Assembly: GCF_002836415.1 (NCBI RefSeq)
Contig: NZ_PJBP01000120.1
Coordinates: 21,599-85,598, forward strand
Reading direction: 5' to 3'
From: Psychromonas sp. MB-3u-54
Lineage (GTDB): Bacteria > Pseudomonadota > Gammaproteobacteria > Enterobacterales > Psychromonadaceae
DNA: 64,000 nucleotides
The position numbers and the translations under genes were made by a program. The notes beneath the pieces were generated by a model, which saw nothing but the letters and a program-made list of their open reading frames with translations, had not been told where the DNA came from and searched no databases. Within the stretch, counting starts at the first letter, position 1. Every line of letters begins with the position of its first letter. Shown here piece after piece: positions 1-9,565 of this stretch.

Positions 1-1454
1 GCCGTATCGTTAATGGAGTTATCTTTAAGCCAGCTAATATCTAAACTGTCGTCTTTGTCTTTAATAAACTGGCGGGAGAATTTACGCCATCTTGCGCTGC
101 TTTGTAAACGCTCAAGGCTGCCTTTCTCGCTTGACTCATTTATCGATTTACTTTCATCAACCGCAGTGGTGCAGCCTAAAATACCGCTAATGCCTTCTTG
201 ACGAGGACTTAAGCCATTCGGATCAATACCATAGGCTTCAATAAAACTTTCAAGGTGTTTTTCAGTAAAGGGGCTGCGTTTACCAAAGGTTTGTATATTG
301 GTACGCAGGTCATAAACCCAAGTTTCCTTAGTACAGTTTTTATCTTGCTCTGGCTTGTCTTTCGTTCCTTTCTGGAAAAACAACACATTGGTTTTTACCC
401 CAGCGGCATAAAATATGCCCGTTGGCAGGCGCAAAATCGTATGCAGATTACATTTATCCATTAAATCGCTACGAATACGTGTTCCTACGCCACTTTCAAA
501 TAACACATTATCAGGAACAACCACGGCAGCACGGCCGCCGGGCTTTAAGGTTTCAACAACATGCTGCATAAAACACAGCTGTTTATTCGAGGTTTTATGC
601 ACAAAAGTACGGCTGATATTGGTGCCGGCTGCACTGCCAAAAGGTGGGTTAGTTAATACCAGATCACATTTTGCGAGGTTTTCACCATCACTGCTTAAGG
701 AATTGCCTAAACGGATCACGCCGCCTTTATCTTCATCACCTTCGATGTCATGTAATAAACAGTTCATTAGGGCTAAACGGCGGGTTTCTGGCACGAGCTC
801 AATGCCGATAAAGGCTTTTTTAACTTGAAAGTCTTGTTCAGCTTCACTTAACTCATCTAAATCATTGGTTTGGCGTTTGATCTGTTTATCGGCTTCAATT
901 AAAAAACCCGCGGTGCCGGCTGCCGGATCTTGAATGACTTCACCGGCTTTAGGCTTCATTAAGGTCACTATGCTGCTGATTAATGAACGTGGTGTAAAAT
1001 ATTGGCCCGCGCCCGATTTAGTTTCGTTAGCGTTTTTTTGTAATAATCCTTCATACATATCACCAAAGTCATCACGACTTTTAGCTTCGCCCGTCGTCTC
1101 TTCACTGTACCAATCAAGATCATTCATATTACTGACCAGCTCGGTGAGCTGCGCAGGCTGTGTAATAGTGGTATTGACATTTTGAAAGATAGCACGCACG
1201 ATGGCGTGCTGATCCGCCCCTAACTGCACCAGCATATTACGATAAAACTGATGCTGCTCCTGGCCTAATTTGCTGTGTAAATCGGCCCATCTAAACCCTT
1301 CGGGCAGCAAATCCGCTTCCTGGCCCGTTTCTTTACACATTTTTAAAAACAATAACGAGGCTAACTCATTAACGTAGTTTTGGTAGGACACCCCACCATC
1401 ACGCAGATTGTCACAGAGTTTCCATAATTTACCGACTAAATCGTTATTGTTCAT
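1..1454 (-). CDS. hsdM: Type I restriction-modification DNA methyltransferase subunit HsdM (partial)
   Basis: Adenine-N6 DNA methyltransferase subunit of a type I restriction-modification enzyme; with HsdS it methylates the recognition site, and with HsdR it forms the restriction complex. The reverse strand reads from ATG at 1454, behind an AGAG ribosome site, and runs off the left edge, so about 484 codons are visible. The N-terminus (MNNNDLVGKLWKLCDNLRDG) is the helical HsdM_N domain. Next come the SAM-binding motif DPAAGTAGFLIEA and the catalytic motif NPPFGSAAGT (an N6-adenine NPPF box), then VVPDNVLFE. It lies 76 bp downstream of hsdR on the same strand. The recognition subunit hsdS must lie to the left of the window. 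Nothing suggests inactivation in the visible part. Confidence 0.93.
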   Translation of the reverse strand, partial: MNNNDLVGKLWKLCDNLRDGGVSYQNYVNELASLLFLKMCKETGQEADLLPEGFRWADLHSKLGQEQHQFYRNMLVQLGADQHAIVRAIFQNVNTTITQPAQLTELVSNMNDLDWYSEETTGEAKSRDDFGDMYEGLLQKNANETKSGAGQYFTPRSLISSIVTLMKPKAGEVIQDPAAGTAGFLIEADKQIKRQTNDLDELSEAEQDFQVKKAFIGIELVPETRRLALMNCLLHDIEGDEDKGGVIRLGNSLSSDGENLAKCDLVLTNPPFGSAAGTNISRTFVHKTSNKQLCFMQHVVETLKPGGRAAVVVPDNVLFESGVGTRIRSDLMDKCNLHTILRLPTGIFYAAGVKTNVLFFQKGTKDKPEQDKNCTKETWVYDLRTNIQTFGKRSPFTEKHLESFIEAYGIDPNGLSPRQEGISGILGCTTAVDESKSINESSEKGSLERLQSSARWRKFSRQFIKDKDDSLDISWLKDNSINDT

Positions 1455-1475
1455 ATTACTCTCTTTAAAAGTGTG

Positions 1476-1497
1476 CCACGCAGCTAAAGCTGCGTGG
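1476..1497. terminator. Perfect 10-bp stem hairpin between hsdR and hsdM
   Basis: CCACGCAGCT, AA, AGCTGCGTGG form a perfect inverted repeat in the 76-bp hsdR-hsdM gap. The minus strand has only a short T tract after it (ACTTTT), so it may be an attenuator or an mRNA stabiliser rather than a strong terminator. Both genes are still plausibly one operon. Confidence 0.55.
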
Positions 1498-1530
1498 TTT
1501 ATTTACATTATGTGGGGAGATGATAAAGGC

Positions 1531-4500
1531 TTAGGCCTGCGCTTCCCAGATATAATCACTGAATTGGGTGAGTATGCTGTCTAATTGACCATCAAACACT
1601 GAGCTTAACTTAGGTTTACCGCCCCGGCGTTTGTAATTACCCATTTTAAAGGTGTTGTCATCCACCACGACGTTCTCTTTTAGGCTTGTTGCTAAGCGTT
1701 TTAACCAAGTGTTTTGAAGCTCTGACCAATCATTACTTTTTAAAATTCGTTCAAGCGCATGATCGACCCGGTGTTCAAAAGGCAATAAAGCATCACCAAT
1801 GGCAGCGCGGCGAATATGCCCCACTAAACGGGCAGCAACATCTTGGTTTTTAGTTTCTTTCCATGCGACACGCAGTGTAGATTCATCAAAGTGCAGGCGA
1901 TCAAACCACTCCTGTAATTCGACCAGGCTTTTACGGGTTAAATCTCGCGGTTTATTGATCACTGTGCTCATCGCGATATGTGCATTCGTATCGGCACTGA
2001 CTAGATTATCAAAGGCTTCTAAAAAGTCTACGGCATTTTCATGCTGACCGTATAAACGTTCTACTTCAATCACTTTATCGGGTATGTCGGTAAAAATAGG
2101 TGCATTACTTTGTTTATTAATACTCTTTTTTAAACGCTCAATACGCCCGACAAACCCTTCCATCTGATTTAAAATATTTGCACTGCTGAGTGGCCCTTTT
2201 TCTTTTAAGGTGCTAGCTAAATGGGTAAAATCACAACCTGCCACATCCTCACAGATTTGATCAAGCCGTTTAACTTCTGAGCCGATTTCTTTGTCTTTCT
2301 CACGGTAAAAATTAGCTTGGCCAATCACGCGTTGTAACTTTGAAACTAGCTGTTCGTGGCTATGCTCGGCAAAACTGCGACCGTCAGCTTCTTTGGTTTG
2401 ATAGGTTTCTGAGTCAGTTATTTCGTTAACTAATGTTTGTAAATCCACTTTAGGGCGGATCACCACGGGCTGCATGCTGTCAACGCTCTTTAAGGTGGCA
2501 TAAAGATCCACAGCATCAAATATTTTAAAGGAGACTTTGCCCACTTCCGGACATAAACGTGTCGCACGCCCTTTCATTTGTTCGTATAGAATACGGCTAC
2601 GTACTTTGCGTAAAAATACTAGATTACAGATGCTTGGTATATCTATGCCTGTACTTAACAAATCAACAGTCACCACGATATTAGGTAAACGCTCTTTGTT
2701 ATAACGGTTGATCATGGTTTGTATTTTTTCAGGATCTTTATCGGACGTGCCAGTAATTTTAATGATCGCATCGTGCTCTAAACTTGGGTACTTGGCACTA
2801 AACACTTCACGCAGTTGCTCTACCACCATATCAGCATGACTATTGCTGACACAGAAGATTAAGGTTTTCTGTTTACCGGTTGGATCAAGGTGATGGGTTA
2901 ACTCGCCACAAATCGCTTTATTAAAATTAGGCGCGATTAACTGACGGTTAAAATCAGCCACTTCAAAATTTTGCTCATCTTCCAGGTCATCTAAGATGAT
3001 GTCACCCTGGAAAGTCAGTCGTTCAACTTGCGATCCTTTTGCCAGAATAAGGCCTTTTTCGCTAAGCTCTGTAGTGATTTTTATCGGCGGTTCCTGGTCA
3101 TTTAAATAACCATCAATCACGGCTTGGCGGAAGGTATAACGGTAAACCGGTGCGCCAAAAATCTCTGAGGTATGTTTGGCAGGGGTTGCCGTTAACGCCA
3201 CTTTAATGGCATCAAAGTGATCAATAATACGGCGATAGGCAGAAACGTAATCCAAATGATTACGGAACTGCTCTTCCCCTTCGGTTTGCTCTTTATCAAG
3301 AACGTAACCGCGATGTGCTTCATCGACAATAATACAATCGTACCGGCCAACGGGCATGACCTCGTCACTTAATAGAGTACGTTTCACCAATGACTGCACC
3401 GTAGCAACGTGAATTTTGGTGCTGTCTTCCGGGAATTTATCGGTTAAGCCTTTCACCCCAAAAATAGAGTTAAAGGTATCGTCATTAATACGCATATCTT
3501 CAAATGCGCCGAGTGCCTGCGTGCCTAAGGAACGTCTGTCCACTAAAAACAAGACGCGCTTAAAGCGCTTTGATTGAATTAAACGGAACATTAAACCAAT
3601 CGCGGTTCGGGTTTTACCTGTCCCTGTTGCCATGGCTAACAACATCTCTTGTTGCCCATTGACCACGGCTTTTTCTACTGCGCGCACCGCATCTTCTTGG
3701 AAATAACGTAACCCTAACGCACTCATATCAGGATTATCCATAAACCAATCATTACCTGTTTGCTTATCTTGCTCTAATTTAGCAACTAACTCTTCCGGGC
3801 GATGCCATGCAGGTAAGGCCTTCGGCATGTTAGTATTGTGGCGAATATCACGATACCAGATACCACTTTTAGTTTTGATAGCACTGCGGTAATCACGGCC
3901 ATTAGCGGAATAACAAAAAGGTACTTTGTATGTTTTCTGGCCTGTAGAGGCTTCCCAATCAACAATATAAGTGGGTAAATTCTCACTTATTTTTTGTTGT
4001 AATTCTGAATCGTGATTAACATGAAGCAGTAAGTCATCATGTAATTTCCCATGATTAAAATATTTACTGTAACGGTAGGCTTCGCTGAGTTTACCACTGA
4101 CATCTAAATTTGCTTTTTTAGCTTCAATCACTGCCATCGCTTTTAAACCTACAAACAGTACATAATCGGCGTAACCTTTATTACCATTTTCATCTTGATC
4201 GGTTGGCCATTCAGCGATGGCTATATTTTCACCTATTTGCGGGCGTGTGCCATTACTGTGTTTTAATGCTTTAGTATCAACCAACCAACCTGCTTTACGA
4301 AGTTGGTCATCGATTAAAAACCGCGTTTCCAACTCACTTAAATTAAGTTTACGCGCACCAATTTCTTGCTTTATTTTCTGTTGGTACTGCTTGCGGTCAG
4401 TTTCTGTTTTCTTAGTTATTTCTTTATCTTTGTTTTTTAACATCGCTTCTAATGCGGCGATACGTTGATCTGCCTGATGCTGACTTTCATTTTGTTTTCC

Positions 4501-5067
4501 TTCAAGAATCGCAATATAACCTTGTAAATCAATCACAGTATTTTGATTGTTTTTAATGGCGAGATCGGTTTCTACACTGTTTGATTGTTCTTTCTGAAGA
4601 TCGGCTTTTAGCTTTTCTATTTCAACTAAATAGGTTTGATTGTTTTCTATTTGAGGTTTTATAAATGCAGGCAAGACAAGAGCAAACTGCTTAGAAATCA
4701 ATTTGTAGTACCAGAACGCTAAATGCTGGGTAATGCGTAGAGCTAACTCGGCATCATTAGCATCATTATGGATATCATGTACCGCTTTATTACCTAAGGT
4801 TCTTAATTTATGAAAGATATTGATAATGTCACTATCAATACTTGGGATTTTGGCTATTTCTCGCACCAGATCAAGCTGAGTACCTGGCAGTTCGATACTT
4901 AATATCGTCGCGAGATGTTTGGCTGTGGCTTCACCAAACATGCGTAATTTTACTAAGGTGGTATTGGGATCGTCTAATAGGTTATTTTCAGCTGCACAAC
5001 CAAGACAGTACAATATATCGTTTGTACCTTTTAGGAATTCAAAATTTGATATTTTCATAGACGCCAT
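1531..5067 (-). CDS. hsdR: Type I restriction endonuclease subunit HsdR
   Basis: Motor and nuclease subunit of the type I enzyme, 1178 residues. In order: an N-terminal DUF4145-type helical domain (about 35-125, with the GNKAVH signature), a coiled coil (about 145-235), and the HsdR_N nuclease domain with a D-x(n)-ExK core (GYADYVLFVG then VIEAKKAN). The SF2 translocase follows, with Walker A ATGTGKTRTAIG near residue 482, DEAH box DEAHRG near 582, and late motifs including QMKGRATRLCP. An EcoEI-type C-terminal domain ends the protein. All catalytic motifs look intact. No strong Shine-Dalgarno is visible; an alternative start is the Met four codons in. The DUF4145 front end resembles that of the protein at 14546-16138. 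Confidence 0.93.
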   Translation of the reverse strand: MASMKISNFEFLKGTNDILYCLGCAAENNLLDDPNTTLVKLRMFGEATAKHLATILSIELPGTQLDLVREIAKIPSIDSDIINIFHKLRTLGNKAVHDIHNDANDAELALRITQHLAFWYYKLISKQFALVLPAFIKPQIENNQTYLVEIEKLKADLQKEQSNSVETDLAIKNNQNTVIDLQGYIAILEGKQNESQHQADQRIAALEAMLKNKDKEITKKTETDRKQYQQKIKQEIGARKLNLSELETRFLIDDQLRKAGWLVDTKALKHSNGTRPQIGENIAIAEWPTDQDENGNKGYADYVLFVGLKAMAVIEAKKANLDVSGKLSEAYRYSKYFNHGKLHDDLLLHVNHDSELQQKISENLPTYIVDWEASTGQKTYKVPFCYSANGRDYRSAIKTKSGIWYRDIRHNTNMPKALPAWHRPEELVAKLEQDKQTGNDWFMDNPDMSALGLRYFQEDAVRAVEKAVVNGQQEMLLAMATGTGKTRTAIGLMFRLIQSKRFKRVLFLVDRRSLGTQALGAFEDMRINDDTFNSIFGVKGLTDKFPEDSTKIHVATVQSLVKRTLLSDEVMPVGRYDCIIVDEAHRGYVLDKEQTEGEEQFRNHLDYVSAYRRIIDHFDAIKVALTATPAKHTSEIFGAPVYRYTFRQAVIDGYLNDQEPPIKITTELSEKGLILAKGSQVERLTFQGDIILDDLEDEQNFEVADFNRQLIAPNFNKAICGELTHHLDPTGKQKTLIFCVSNSHADMVVEQLREVFSAKYPSLEHDAIIKITGTSDKDPEKIQTMINRYNKERLPNIVVTVDLLSTGIDIPSICNLVFLRKVRSRILYEQMKGRATRLCPEVGKVSFKIFDAVDLYATLKSVDSMQPVVIRPKVDLQTLVNEITDSETYQTKEADGRSFAEHSHEQLVSKLQRVIGQANFYREKDKEIGSEVKRLDQICEDVAGCDFTHLASTLKEKGPLSSANILNQMEGFVGRIERLKKSINKQSNAPIFTDIPDKVIEVERLYGQHENAVDFLEAFDNLVSADTNAHIAMSTVINKPRDLTRKSLVELQEWFDRLHFDESTLRVAWKETKNQDVAARLVGHIRRAAIGDALLPFEHRVDHALERILKSNDWSELQNTWLKRLATSLKENVVVDDNTFKMGNYKRRGGKPKLSSVFDGQLDSILTQFSDYIWEAQA

Positions 5068-5409
5068 ATTAATAAAAAAAACATATAATCATTATCACAT
5101 AAGCACCTAATAAATAAAGTTATATTGTTGATAATAGAGCCTCAACCCCAATGTTAATTTGACTTTTAAAACAATCAGTTTGATAAAAAGCTACTTAGCT
5201 GTAGCTATATTCCATAGCAGATTCAATTCTGAAGTGCATCATCACGAGGCAGCTATAACTGAAACGATGAGGGAGTCCACATAAATTAGTAATAATTAAA
5301 CTATATTGTCAAAGTGATTAAAGTATTTATGCTTGATAAGGAAAGGCTTAACTCAGCCTGCTGTTAGCATTCAAATTAAGCAATAGGAAACGAACCTCTT
5401 TATTATTTT
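5068..5409. other. Intergenic region upstream of hsdR
   Basis: This 342-bp AT-rich gap holds no supported ORF. The hsdR promoter should lie here, but I see no convincing -35/-10 pair. Confidence 0.4.
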
Positions 5410-5703
5410 TTACTTCGGAAAGTGAGTGATTAAATGCTCTTTTAAATCATTAATCACACGATCAAACTCTGCCTGTGATACATAATCACTTAATAATTCA
5501 TCGTCATCTAATGATAATGACATATGAAGTATCTCTTCTAACATCTCTTCGCATAGGGTGTGGTCATTACATACAATATCGCTATTTAAATGCTCAGCTA
5601 TAAGCTGATATTCATCATATGCTTCATTTGTAACACAACACGTATTTAATAAATCAGCTTGAAATAACACCATGTTTATATGTTTTTCTAATGATAACTT
5701 CAT
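5410..5703 (-). CDS. Small acidic hypothetical protein
   Basis: I do not recognise this 97-residue protein. It has a good ribosome site (AGGAA, 8 nt before ATG). It is strongly acidic in its centre (EEMLEEILHMSLSLDDDEL) and looks all-helical, with no signal peptide or membrane segment. It sits alone between hsdR and the ankyrin gene, on the same strand. Its small, acidic, helical character would fit an antitoxin, immunity or adaptor protein of the island, but that is only inference from composition and position. Confidence 0.6.
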   Translation of the reverse strand: MKLSLEKHINMVLFQADLLNTCCVTNEAYDEYQLIAEHLNSDIVCNDHTLCEEMLEEILHMSLSLDDDELLSDYVSQAEFDRVINDLKEHLITHFPK

Positions 5704-5900
5704 GATAATATTCCTATTTAAATTTGAATTGATGTGTCAATCCATATTGACATCATTATACATGATAGCAATTGCAATCAATATAATGTTGTTTAACTAA
5801 CGATTTAAAAGTGGTTCAATATCATCGGGCAGTGTGGGATATTTAAAATCATAATTAGTCCTTCTTTATTCCTCTTTCCGCTCTAAAAGCCTAAATGCCC

Positions 5901-6863
5901 CTATCTAACCCTTCGAGATTCATTGGTTATTCCCCACATTTTTTGTAACCACCTTAATCGCTTTTCAAGCATCGGTATCAACTCGTCAATCCAAAATGAA
6001 GGGGCTATCCCTCCACCACTCATCCCTCCTCTAGCAAAGCGACTTACATAGAAAAATTCTTTATTTTCTAGTGATTTCCCTGTTAAAGCATGAAACGCTG
6101 ATTTTATTATACCGGCTAAATCAGAAGGGTTTTCTGGAACGGGTACATGACACAATGCTTGCCGCATTTCCAACCAAAGAAACAGATCGCCACGGAGTCC
6201 CCATTGCTTTGGCGCTGGATCAAACAAATCAGAAACAACTGACCACTCTTTTTCAATAGGTGTCGTAGCTGAGAGAACTGCAAACTCACTGAGTATGGGC
6301 AAAAATCGTGACGTCCAAAACTGTGTATCTACCTGAAATTCAACAATTTTAGCTGGGCTAAAAACAATTTTCTTAGAAGAGGTTATGTTCACCCCTGTTA
6401 ATGCTCTAAATGAAGCTTCAATTCTTTTAATCAGTTTATCTGGATTCTCAGGACAGAGATCAGTGCTAAAAGATCCGATAAAGCGGTCAGCTAACACTTG
6501 GTTACCGTCGTATGCACCAAACAGATCAGGCTTAAAAGCAATAACCTTTCTAATCAATTGAGCAATTGTCAGCAGCCTCTCAGAAAGTGCGTAAACTAGA
6601 TCGGCCCGTTCAGGATGGTTTATAACTGCGATATCTAATGCTGTTAGTTTATCCGTCGTCTTAATACGACAATCAGCTCCTAAACTTAACAATACGCCAA
6701 TAACCTCTAGTGTTGCTCCATGCCATGCTGCTTGATGTAAAGGCGTATACCCTTTCGATCGACTCTGCACATTTACATAATCTGGACGTTCTCTCAACAT
6801 CCGAATCAACATTTCCCACTTACCTTGAAATGCCAGTAAGCTTATTTCTTTTTCATTAATCAT
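5901..6863 (-). CDS. Ankyrin-repeat protein with two tandem QWG-type domains
   Basis: About 320 residues. I chose the ATG at 6863, which has an AAGGTGA ribosome site; the frame is open to 6971, where an ATG overlaps the upstream stop as ATGA. Two to three ankyrin repeats come first (GYTPLHQAAWHGATLEVIGV and LGADCRIKTTDKLTALDIAV). They are followed by two tandem copies of one domain of about 95 residues. Copy 1 is degenerate (PENPDKLIKRIEASFRALTG). Copy 2 is well kept: QWGLRGDLFLW, PENPSDLAGIIKSAFHALTG, then RGGMSGGGIAPSFW. The same QWG-RGD...GGMSGG domain opens the phosphatase/ADP-ribosylglycohydrolase fusion at 9566-12592, which links the cluster functionally. No signal peptide, so cytoplasmic. 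Function unknown. Confidence 0.8.
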   Translation of the reverse strand: MINEKEISLLAFQGKWEMLIRMLRERPDYVNVQSRSKGYTPLHQAAWHGATLEVIGVLLSLGADCRIKTTDKLTALDIAVINHPERADLVYALSERLLTIAQLIRKVIAFKPDLFGAYDGNQVLADRFIGSFSTDLCPENPDKLIKRIEASFRALTGVNITSSKKIVFSPAKIVEFQVDTQFWTSRFLPILSEFAVLSATTPIEKEWSVVSDLFDPAPKQWGLRGDLFLWLEMRQALCHVPVPENPSDLAGIIKSAFHALTGKSLENKEFFYVSRFARGGMSGGGIAPSFWIDELIPMLEKRLRWLQKMWGITNESRRVR

Positions 6864-6967
6864 TTTTTCACCTTTTATTCCTAGATAGAAGTAAGTATCA
6901 AAACCAGAATTAATAACTGGTATGTTGCCAAATATTTTCACACCTGCTGAATAGTCACAAAAAATAT

Positions 6968-7477
6968 TCATTCACAATTTGTTATTGATACATTCTTTCC
7001 ATTTTCCATGGTATCCCAAAGAACAACAAGTTCGCCAATTCCACCTTTTTTAGGTGGTGTTAAAATTTCCATGCACCCGAGATTTTTTGATTGGATCCTC
7101 ATTGAAACTTGTAGGACATAATCTAAATCATAATACCCATCAAATTCTTCAACCTTAACGGCATCATTAGGTCTTACATTTGTGTATTCATATTTATATT
7201 TATTTTTAGTAGAGACGGTTATGCAATCGTCATCGACTGTTTGAAATCCCCCCGTGCCAGCTCCAACAAAATCAAGTGTCTCTGCTGATGAATTAACCAG
7301 GTAAAGTTCTTTTCCTTCAGGAGCAAACCATAAAAGTGGGTTCCTAAGTTCTGCTTTTCTGGGAGTCATTGGACCTCCAAACTTGCTTTTTCTTTTATCA
7401 AGCGGAATCCATTTAAAGCTATTTTCAATGATTTTATGGTGTTTTTTCTGAGGTGCCTGTTGATTATTATCACTCAT
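6968..7477 (-). CDS. Hypothetical protein of the QWG/phosphatase cluster
   Basis: This 169-residue protein is not recognised. The start chosen is MSDNNQ at 7477 because GGGAGAG sits 5 nt upstream; an in-frame Met seven codons earlier lacks a ribosome site. The N-terminus is polar and basic (QQAPQKKHHK). The rest looks beta-rich with many aromatic and charged residues, and there is no membrane segment. Its stop overlaps a possible upstream start of the ankyrin gene, so the two are probably co-transcribed. It could be a partner or substrate of the neighbouring phosphatases; no motif supports a specific activity. Confidence 0.7.
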   Translation of the reverse strand: MSDNNQQAPQKKHHKIIENSFKWIPLDKRKSKFGGPMTPRKAELRNPLLWFAPEGKELYLVNSSAETLDFVGAGTGGFQTVDDDCITVSTKNKYKYEYTNVRPNDAVKVEEFDGYYDLDYVLQVSMRIQSKNLGCMEILTPPKKGGIGELVVLWDTMENGKNVSITNCE

Positions 7478-7608
7478 ATTACTCTCCCAATATTTCATAT
7501 ATTAAATTTGATTATGTAGTTAATGCTCTAACACTGACATTGCCAACTTATCTTCCCTCGTCGGTAACTACCTATCTCATTTTGATAAACTAAAGTTTGC
7601 TTGAGTAA

Positions 7609-8508
7609 CTAAGCCATCTGTTTTAGTTTATTTGAATAATAAAAAGGATTATTTGTGGCAAGTAAGGATTTATCCGCAGGTACTAACTCAAACTGACAAC
7701 ATACTAAAGGGTTATCTCCTTTTGCTGCATTGTAATCTACACACACCACTTTTTGAGATAACGCTTTTGGTAAACCAGATAAGGTATAATGTCCAATCAC
7801 AATAGGGACTATTGATTCTTTATATGCAGAATCTGCCCACCACTCAATACGTTTTTGAGTACGTATTTTTCCCGTTTTATCTTTAAATGCCTGCTCTGCC
7901 GGCAACTGCCGCTCAGGCCCTTTTAATAAGGTTTCGCATAATGTGAATAACTCATGGGTTTCATCAAAAGCATCCAACCAATGGGCTTCTTTTAAACTGT
8001 TATCTGGGTTTAGATAGGGTTTAATACGTTCAATTACCTGTTCATCCCAACAAGCATGAATAGCTTTTACTGCTTCAAAATCAAGAAACAGTGGCAATGA
8101 CTTAAACCAAGTGATCCAACGTTCATGCTCTTTTGACCCTTCTTCTACTGCCTCTAAAAAAGCGTTGTGTTGGTTTCTATTGTTATCTGTATGCGGACGC
8201 GCCCAGTTACCTTGTCCTTTCTGTGTAGCCCAGCCAATGGCATTGAATTCATGGTTACCTAATAAACAAAAAGCATGGTTGCTCTTAACTAAAGATTCAA
8301 CATGGTTAAGTAAGGTCAAATGTTCGCTAACACAATCGGGAACACTATCGATTAGATCGCCAATAAAGACCAATTGTTCGTTCTTTGCGGATGAATTAGA
8401 ATTATTACTATCAAAATCTATCACTTCTAATAAATTAATCAATTTACTGTGCCGCGCATGCACATCACCGATAAAATATAGCCGTTCTTTTAATTGTAAT
8501 TTTTGCAT
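7609..8508 (-). CDS. PPP-like metallophosphatase (calcineurin-like phosphoesterase)
   Basis: A 299-residue cytoplasmic phosphoesterase with all metal-ligand motifs of the family: FIGDVHARHSK, VFIGDLIDS, LLGNHEFNAIGW, AIHACWD and IGHYTLSG. The layout resembles bacterial serine/threonine phosphatases and ApaH-type hydrolases, so the substrate could be a phosphoprotein or a dinucleotide. A strong ribosome site (AGAGGAA) precedes ATG. It is clearly paralogous to the central domain of the fusion at 9566-12592: both share GNHEFNAIGW, the tract H-x-HxxFLE and ETLLKGPE. It keeps the last histidine (GHY), which the fusion lacks, so this copy is likely the active enzyme. Confidence 0.85.
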   Translation of the reverse strand: MQKLQLKERLYFIGDVHARHSKLINLLEVIDFDSNNSNSSAKNEQLVFIGDLIDSVPDCVSEHLTLLNHVESLVKSNHAFCLLGNHEFNAIGWATQKGQGNWARPHTDNNRNQHNAFLEAVEEGSKEHERWITWFKSLPLFLDFEAVKAIHACWDEQVIERIKPYLNPDNSLKEAHWLDAFDETHELFTLCETLLKGPERQLPAEQAFKDKTGKIRTQKRIEWWADSAYKESIVPIVIGHYTLSGLPKALSQKVVCVDYNAAKGDNPLVCCQFELVPADKSLLATNNPFYYSNKLKQMA

Positions 8509-8560
8509 TAATATTCCTCTAAATTAGTGGTGGCTAATGATTTTGGTTCTACGTCTTTAT

Positions 8561-9142
8561 TTATTCACCTAATCTATTAAATTGATAACTTTCATTAAAT
8601 GCTTTGTGATAAGTAAAACCATCATTTACAGGCCAAACCTTATAAAGACCCTTTTTTAATATTGAATCAGTAATACCTACCAACTCTGTATAGTTTTTAA
8701 AATTGAATTTATCAGCATAGAACTCAAGTTGATGTTGTTTATATAGATGAAAGACTTCTTCCAATTGTTGCTTAATGGGGAGATTTAAAAGGCTCTCGGG
8801 AATCTCTATTTCATATATATGGTTTAAATCTCGATCATCCATCATTAATAGGAGTGGATATTTTTTCCATTTAATCCATATACGAGGGGTAAATTTTTTG
8901 ATTTTATCCTTAATGATTAGGTCCATCTGCCTATTAATGATTTCATCCATAGACTCAATCGAAATATCAAGTTGCTTGCAGAGTTGTGCTTTAAAAACAT
9001 TATTTTTAGGGTGTTCAATAAATGCATCTAGCCGCCTTAATCCTTTAGTTATGTTTTTATAACCTAGTTTTTGAATAAAGGTGTTACGGGTGAGGTTATG
9101 CATTTTTAGATAGTCAGTTAACAATTTTTTTAGTTCATTCAT
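8561..9142 (-). CDS. Hypothetical protein with possible N-terminal HTH
   Basis: This 193-residue protein is not recognised. Its first 65 residues are helical and spaced like a helix-turn-helix (LTRNTFIQKLGYKNITKGLR, then AQLCKQLDISIESMDEII), so DNA binding is possible. The remaining two-thirds is a mixed alpha/beta region without a known motif. AAGGAAAG gives a clear ribosome site. It lies directly upstream of the free phosphatase gene (52-bp gap) and is probably transcribed with it, so it may be a local regulator. Low certainty on role, good certainty that it is a gene. Confidence 0.7.
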   Translation of the reverse strand: MNELKKLLTDYLKMHNLTRNTFIQKLGYKNITKGLRRLDAFIEHPKNNVFKAQLCKQLDISIESMDEIINRQMDLIIKDKIKKFTPRIWIKWKKYPLLLMMDDRDLNHIYEIEIPESLLNLPIKQQLEEVFHLYKQHQLEFYADKFNFKNYTELVGITDSILKKGLYKVWPVNDGFTYHKAFNESYQFNRLGE

Positions 9143-9565
9143 TTTACTTTCCTTATTATTTTATTACCAACTCCGTTGAATAGTTGATCTATTTAGGCAC
9201 AGGAAAAATGAATGAAAGCAAGGCATTGATTGCAGTAACTAGTTATTCTAATTACAAAATCAATAACGCTGCTAGCATTTATTTTAACAAGCATAAATGA
9301 GCAAATAATTATCGGAATTGGTATTAACTACGTTGCATAGATTTAAAATCATAAGAACAACGCTTTAGCAGTAATTTATCGCCCTGCAAGTTATTGGTTA
9401 AATCAGCGACTACCTCATCTTGTATTGGTGCTTTTTATTTTGAATTACCCTTCATCTGTCGTTAACTAACTTAGCCAGTTCAATTGCGGATCTTCATCTT
9501 ACCGGATTTAATTAATCCATTAAGCGCGTCTGAGGTTTTCTTATCGAAAATATTCTCACTCCACT
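9143..9565. other. Intergenic region with coding-like remnants
   Basis: No complete gene. At 9480-9562 (minus) an open frame directly after the stop of the large fusion gene reads WSENIFDKKTSDALNGLIKS, then seven more residues to a stop. It is two bases out of frame with that gene and may be its former C-terminus. At about 9330-9420 (minus) a second coding-like stretch ends in LLLKRCSYDFKSMQRS. Both look like decay products. Confidence 0.4.

Noticed and set aside
13..1185. Four plus-strand open frames over the left end
   Set aside because: They are shadows of hsdM on the minus strand, whose motifs are unambiguous.
9201..9300. 30-codon plus-strand ORF starting MNESKALIAV
   Set aside because: Too short, weak ribosome site, no partner gene; coding not supported.
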